The notes beneath the pieces were generated by a model. It did not search any database, was not told the DNA's origin, and saw only the letters and a program-made list of their open reading frames with translations. A program made the translations under genes and the position numbers. DNA of 64,000 nt, from contig NZ_KE384481.1 in assembly GCF_000425945.1 (NCBI RefSeq), forward strand, positions 1 through 64,000. The letters are read 5' to 3'. Every line of letters begins with the position of its first letter. Position 1 is the first letter of the stretch. This DNA comes from Candidatus Solirubrobacter pratensis. Its GTDB lineage: Bacteria; Actinomycetota; Thermoleophilia; Solirubrobacterales; Solirubrobacteraceae. This document shows positions 61,747 through 64,000 of this stretch, piece by piece.

Positions 61747-62982
61747 GTGCCATCCTTCGCCGTCGTGCTCCGTCCTGGAATCGCCTTCGCGCTGCTCGCC
61801 TGCGTGCTCGTCGTGGCCGGCTGCGGGAGCGCCGGCGACGCGCTCCCGGTGGTCGTCAGCGCCCCCGTCTCGAGCCAGCCGTGGATCGCGAGCTCGATCC
61901 GGCGCGGCGCGCAGCTCGCCGTCGACGACCTCAACGCCCGCGGCGGCGTGCGCGTCGGCAACGCGAAGCGCGAGCTCTCGCTGCTGGTCCTCGACAACGG
62001 CGGCTCGCCCGCCAACGCGCTCGCCAACGCGCGCACCGCCGTGTCCAAGGGCGCGCTCGCCCTGGTGACCGACGGCACGGGCGCGGCCTCCATGGCCGCG
62101 GTCACGGACCCCGCCAACCTGCCGGTCTTCATCTGCTTCGACGGCGGCGCCGGGCTGATCGATCCGGGCAGGCGTCCGACGCTGTTCCGGATGGCGCCCG
62201 CCGACGCGACGCTCGCCGGCCGGCTCGCCGACTACATCGCCAACGCGAAGCCGCGCGTCGCGCTGCTCACGGACGACTCCGGGTACGGCCAGCAGGGACG
62301 CGCGGCGGTGACCGCCGCGCTGCGCAAGGACCAGGTTCCCGTCGTCTCCGACCAGACGGTCCAGCAGCGGGCCGCCGACGTGACGCCCCAGGTGCTCGCA
62401 GCCCGCCGCGCCGGAGCGCAGACGCTCGTGCTGTGGACGAGCGCCGCCGACATCGCCGCCGTCCTGCAGGCGACGCACGCGATCGGCTGGGACGTGCCGG
62501 TGATCTCCGGCCAGACGGGCGAGGATCCGCTCGTCCGCCAGCGGCTGGTGGCGCACCCCGACTGGCTGAAGTCGCTGCGCTTCGTCTCCTCGCGCATCAC
62601 GGCCGAGGTCGGCCCGAAGCCCTTCGAGCGCTTCCGTGCGCACTACGAGGCCAAGCTGGGCGTCGACAAGGTCGGCGTCAGCCAGGACGGCCGCCCCGTC
62701 CTGCAACCGCCGGACTGGGCGATGTACTCCTACGACGCGCTCAACCTCGTCGCCGAGGCGCTCGACGAGACCGGCGCGCTCGGCGCGTCGCTGATGCGCG
62801 CCATGGGCACCGCGTCGATCGTCGGCGCCAACGGCGACTCGCGCGGCTACAGCCCGACCTACCACGAGGGCATCTCGCCGAGCGACATGTACTTCGCGCG
62901 CTTCGACGGCTTCCAGTTCGAGCCGGTCGGCGACGATCCCCTGTCGGGCTCCCTGCCCGCGATCAGCCAGCTGGGGCACTAG
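61747..62982 (+). CDS. branched-chain amino acid-type ABC substrate-binding lipoprotein
   Basis: 411 residues with a lipobox (VVAGC, Cys about 26) and a periplasmic-binding fold type I domain (LivJ/Peripla_BP_6): QLAVDDLNARGGVRVG, LVLDNGGSPANAL, VALLTDDSGYGQQG, AIGWDVPVISGQTG, EVGPKPFERFRAHYEAK. No LivH/M/F/G genes are within the window. GTG 61747 lies close to the divergent sigma gene (62-bp gap). Confidence 0.9.
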   Translation: MPSFAVVLRPGIAFALLACVLVVAGCGSAGDALPVVVSAPVSSQPWIASSIRRGAQLAVDDLNARGGVRVGNAKRELSLLVLDNGGSPANALANARTAVSKGALALVTDGTGAASMAAVTDPANLPVFICFDGGAGLIDPGRRPTLFRMAPADATLAGRLADYIANAKPRVALLTDDSGYGQQGRAAVTAALRKDQVPVVSDQTVQQRAADVTPQVLAARRAGAQTLVLWTSAADIAAVLQATHAIGWDVPVISGQTGEDPLVRQRLVAHPDWLKSLRFVSSRITAEVGPKPFERFRAHYEAKLGVDKVGVSQDGRPVLQPPDWAMYSYDALNLVAEALDETGALGASLMRAMGTASIVGANGDSRGYSPTYHEGISPSDMYFARFDGFQFEPVGDDPLSGSLPAISQLGH

Positions 62983-63176
62983 GCGGCTCCGTCCAGCGTG
63001 AGCGTGAGCCGCACGCGGCCGCGGCACTCCTGCACGAACGTCACGTCGCCGCCCTTGAAGTCGACCTCGGCGTCGCCGGGGTCGACCTGCTCGAAGATGA
63101 TCCGGTGGCCCCGGCTCCGCAGCGCCGCGAGGTACGCGTCGTGCGCCTCGCGCAGCGTGCCGGCGCGCGCGGTCAT
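62979..63176 (-). CDS. small protein, 65 residues, unknown
   Basis: MTARAGTLREAHDAYLAALR followed by GHRIIFEQVDPGDAEVDFKGGD. The sequence has a helical start and a beta-rich end and looks like a real coding region. ATG 63176; the end overlaps the substrate-binding gene by 4 bp. Family not recognised. Confidence 0.6.
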   Translation of the reverse strand: MTARAGTLREAHDAYLAALRSRGHRIIFEQVDPGDAEVDFKGGDVTFVQECRGRVRLTLTLDGAA

Positions 63177-63190
63177 GCCACCCTCGCGCG

Positions 63191-63646
63191 ATGCAATGGG
63201 TCACCAGGAGCGACGTGCGCATCGGCAGGATCGCCTGCACGTGGCTGATCGAGAACGTCGCGGATCCGGGCGCCGAGATCCTCTACGTGCCGGCCGCGGA
63301 CCTCCCCGCGCGCATCGAGGCGGGAGCGATCCCGTTCCACGTCAAGGGCGTGCAGTTCGACCACCGCGACCGTCGCACGCCGTTCGAGGCGATCCTCGAG
63401 GCGCACGGGCTCGACGCCGATCCGGTGCTCGCCCACATGGGCCGCGTGATCAACGGCGCCGACACCGACAACACGCTCTACGACCAGCCGGAGGGACCGG
63501 GGCTGCGCGCGCTGAGCGAGGGCTACCGCGCATTGCACCCCGGCGACGACGCCGCCGTGCTCGCCGCGATGGCACCGGTGATGGGCGCGCTGCACGCCTA
63601 CTCCCAGTCGATCAGCACGCGCTCGAGCAGCCCGACCACGATGTAG
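63191..63646 (+). CDS. ChrB-like chromate resistance-associated protein
   Basis: 151 residues. The opening WVTRSDVRIGRIACTWLIENV is close to the ChrB C-terminal domain signature (W.TR....R..C.WLI), with VQFDHRDRRTPFEAIL next. In chromate operons ChrB regulates ChrA transport; no chrA is present here, so the real role is open. The frame ends by overlapping the permease gene by 49 bp, convergent, and the last ~16 residues may be extra. Confidence 0.85.
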   Translation: MQWVTRSDVRIGRIACTWLIENVADPGAEILYVPAADLPARIEAGAIPFHVKGVQFDHRDRRTPFEAILEAHGLDADPVLAHMGRVINGADTDNTLYDQPEGPGLRALSEGYRALHPGDDAAVLAAMAPVMGALHAYSQSISTRSSSPTTM

Positions 63647-64000
63647 CCGACCACCGCCAGCGCCACGAGGGTCAGGGCCGCCGCGAAGACGAGCGGCGAG
63701 TCGTACTGGTTGCGCCCCAGCTCCATCATGTAGCCCAGCCCGGCGCTGGCGGCGACGAACTCGGACACGATCGCGCCGGTCATCGACAGCGTGAGCCCCA
63801 TCCGGACGCCGGCGAGGATCGTGCGCAGCGCGAGCGGGAGCTCGATGTGGCGCAGCGTCCTCCAGCGCCCCGCGCCCTCGGTCGCGGCGGCGTCGACGAG
63901 CGTGCGGTCGACGGTCCGCAGCCCGACGGAGAACGTGACCATCATCGGGAAGAAGACGATCACCGTGCAGATCAGCGTCTTCGAGAACAGACCGAGCCCG
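63598..64000 (-). CDS. ABC transporter permease, SsuC/TauC-like, C-terminal part
   Basis: The N-terminus lies beyond the right edge; the visible 134 residues begin GLGLFSKTLICTVIVFFPMMV and include DAAATEGAGRWRTLRHIELPLALRTILAGVRMGL, the EAA-loop region that contacts the ATPase, plus two further helices. The family imports sulfonates, nitrate or thiamine-precursor-like compounds. A matching binding protein would be NMT1/THI5-like; the short one at 51148 is too far away to assign. Confidence 0.85.
   Translation of the reverse strand, partial: GLGLFSKTLICTVIVFFPMMVTFSVGLRTVDRTLVDAAATEGAGRWRTLRHIELPLALRTILAGVRMGLTLSMTGAIVSEFVAASAGLGYMMELGRNQYDSPLVFAAALTLVALAVVGYIVVGLLERVLIDWE

Noticed and set aside
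63191..63646. A chromate resistance operon
   Set aside because: Only a ChrB-like domain is present; no chrA transporter or reductase gene is in the window.

Overview
This is a GC-rich, densely coded chromosomal segment that looks actinobacterial, most likely from the Solirubrobacterales (class Thermoleophilia). The reasons are the GTG/TTG starts, the many 4-bp stop/start overlaps, a near-complete coenzyme F420 gene set, membrane Ser/Thr kinases with FHA partners, and many secreted RCC1, BNR and thrombospondin-3-like proteins. The lineage is inferred from gene content; no rRNA gene is present.

Left part (1-22.5 kb). An IS3-family element runs off the left edge. It is followed by secreted proteins: a serine beta-lactamase-like lipoprotein, a zinc-ribbon membrane protein, two tandem RCC1 genes that are both frameshifted, an intact RCC1 protein coupled to a CHASE2 Ser/Thr kinase, and a secreted protein with five ~130-residue repeats. 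Two paralogous modules stand out. In each, an FHA-winged-helix protein is convergent with a transmembrane Ser/Thr kinase (5.5-8.2 kb and 16.9-19.6 kb). Five tRNA genes (Pro, Gly, Trp, two Leu) lie between 14.2 and 22.6 kb. A cyclic-di-GMP-I riboswitch precedes a secreted subtilase.

Middle part (22.5-40.9 kb). Metabolic genes (IMPase, amidase, acyl-CoA carboxylase beta subunit, enoyl-CoA hydratase, SDR, HMG-CoA lyase) and murB flank an operon of three secreted proteins followed by a hybrid histidine kinase. The F420 genes cofD-cofC-cofE overlap end to end at 38.6-40.9 kb; the radical SAM gene fbiC lies 8 kb away on the other strand.

Right part (40.9-64 kb). This holds an L,D-transpeptidase, a TetR-GAF-SpoIIE fusion phosphatase with an operator-like divergent promoter, stress-type proteins (PRC-barrel/DUF2382, DUF2231-Rieske), an ECF sigma factor coupled to an HxlR regulator, a PhoD-like phosphatase, small zinc proteins, a polysaccharide deacetylase, an exonuclease-GIY-YIG fusion, and an ECF sigma factor overlapping a very large membrane-anchored BNR protein. 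ABC transporter parts and a ChrB-like protein close the window, and the last gene (an ABC permease) runs off the right edge.

The common theme is extracellular sensing: secreted or surface propeller and repeat proteins sit next to kinases, FHA proteins, sigma factors and a c-di-GMP switch. No CRISPR array, rRNA gene or prophage was seen.
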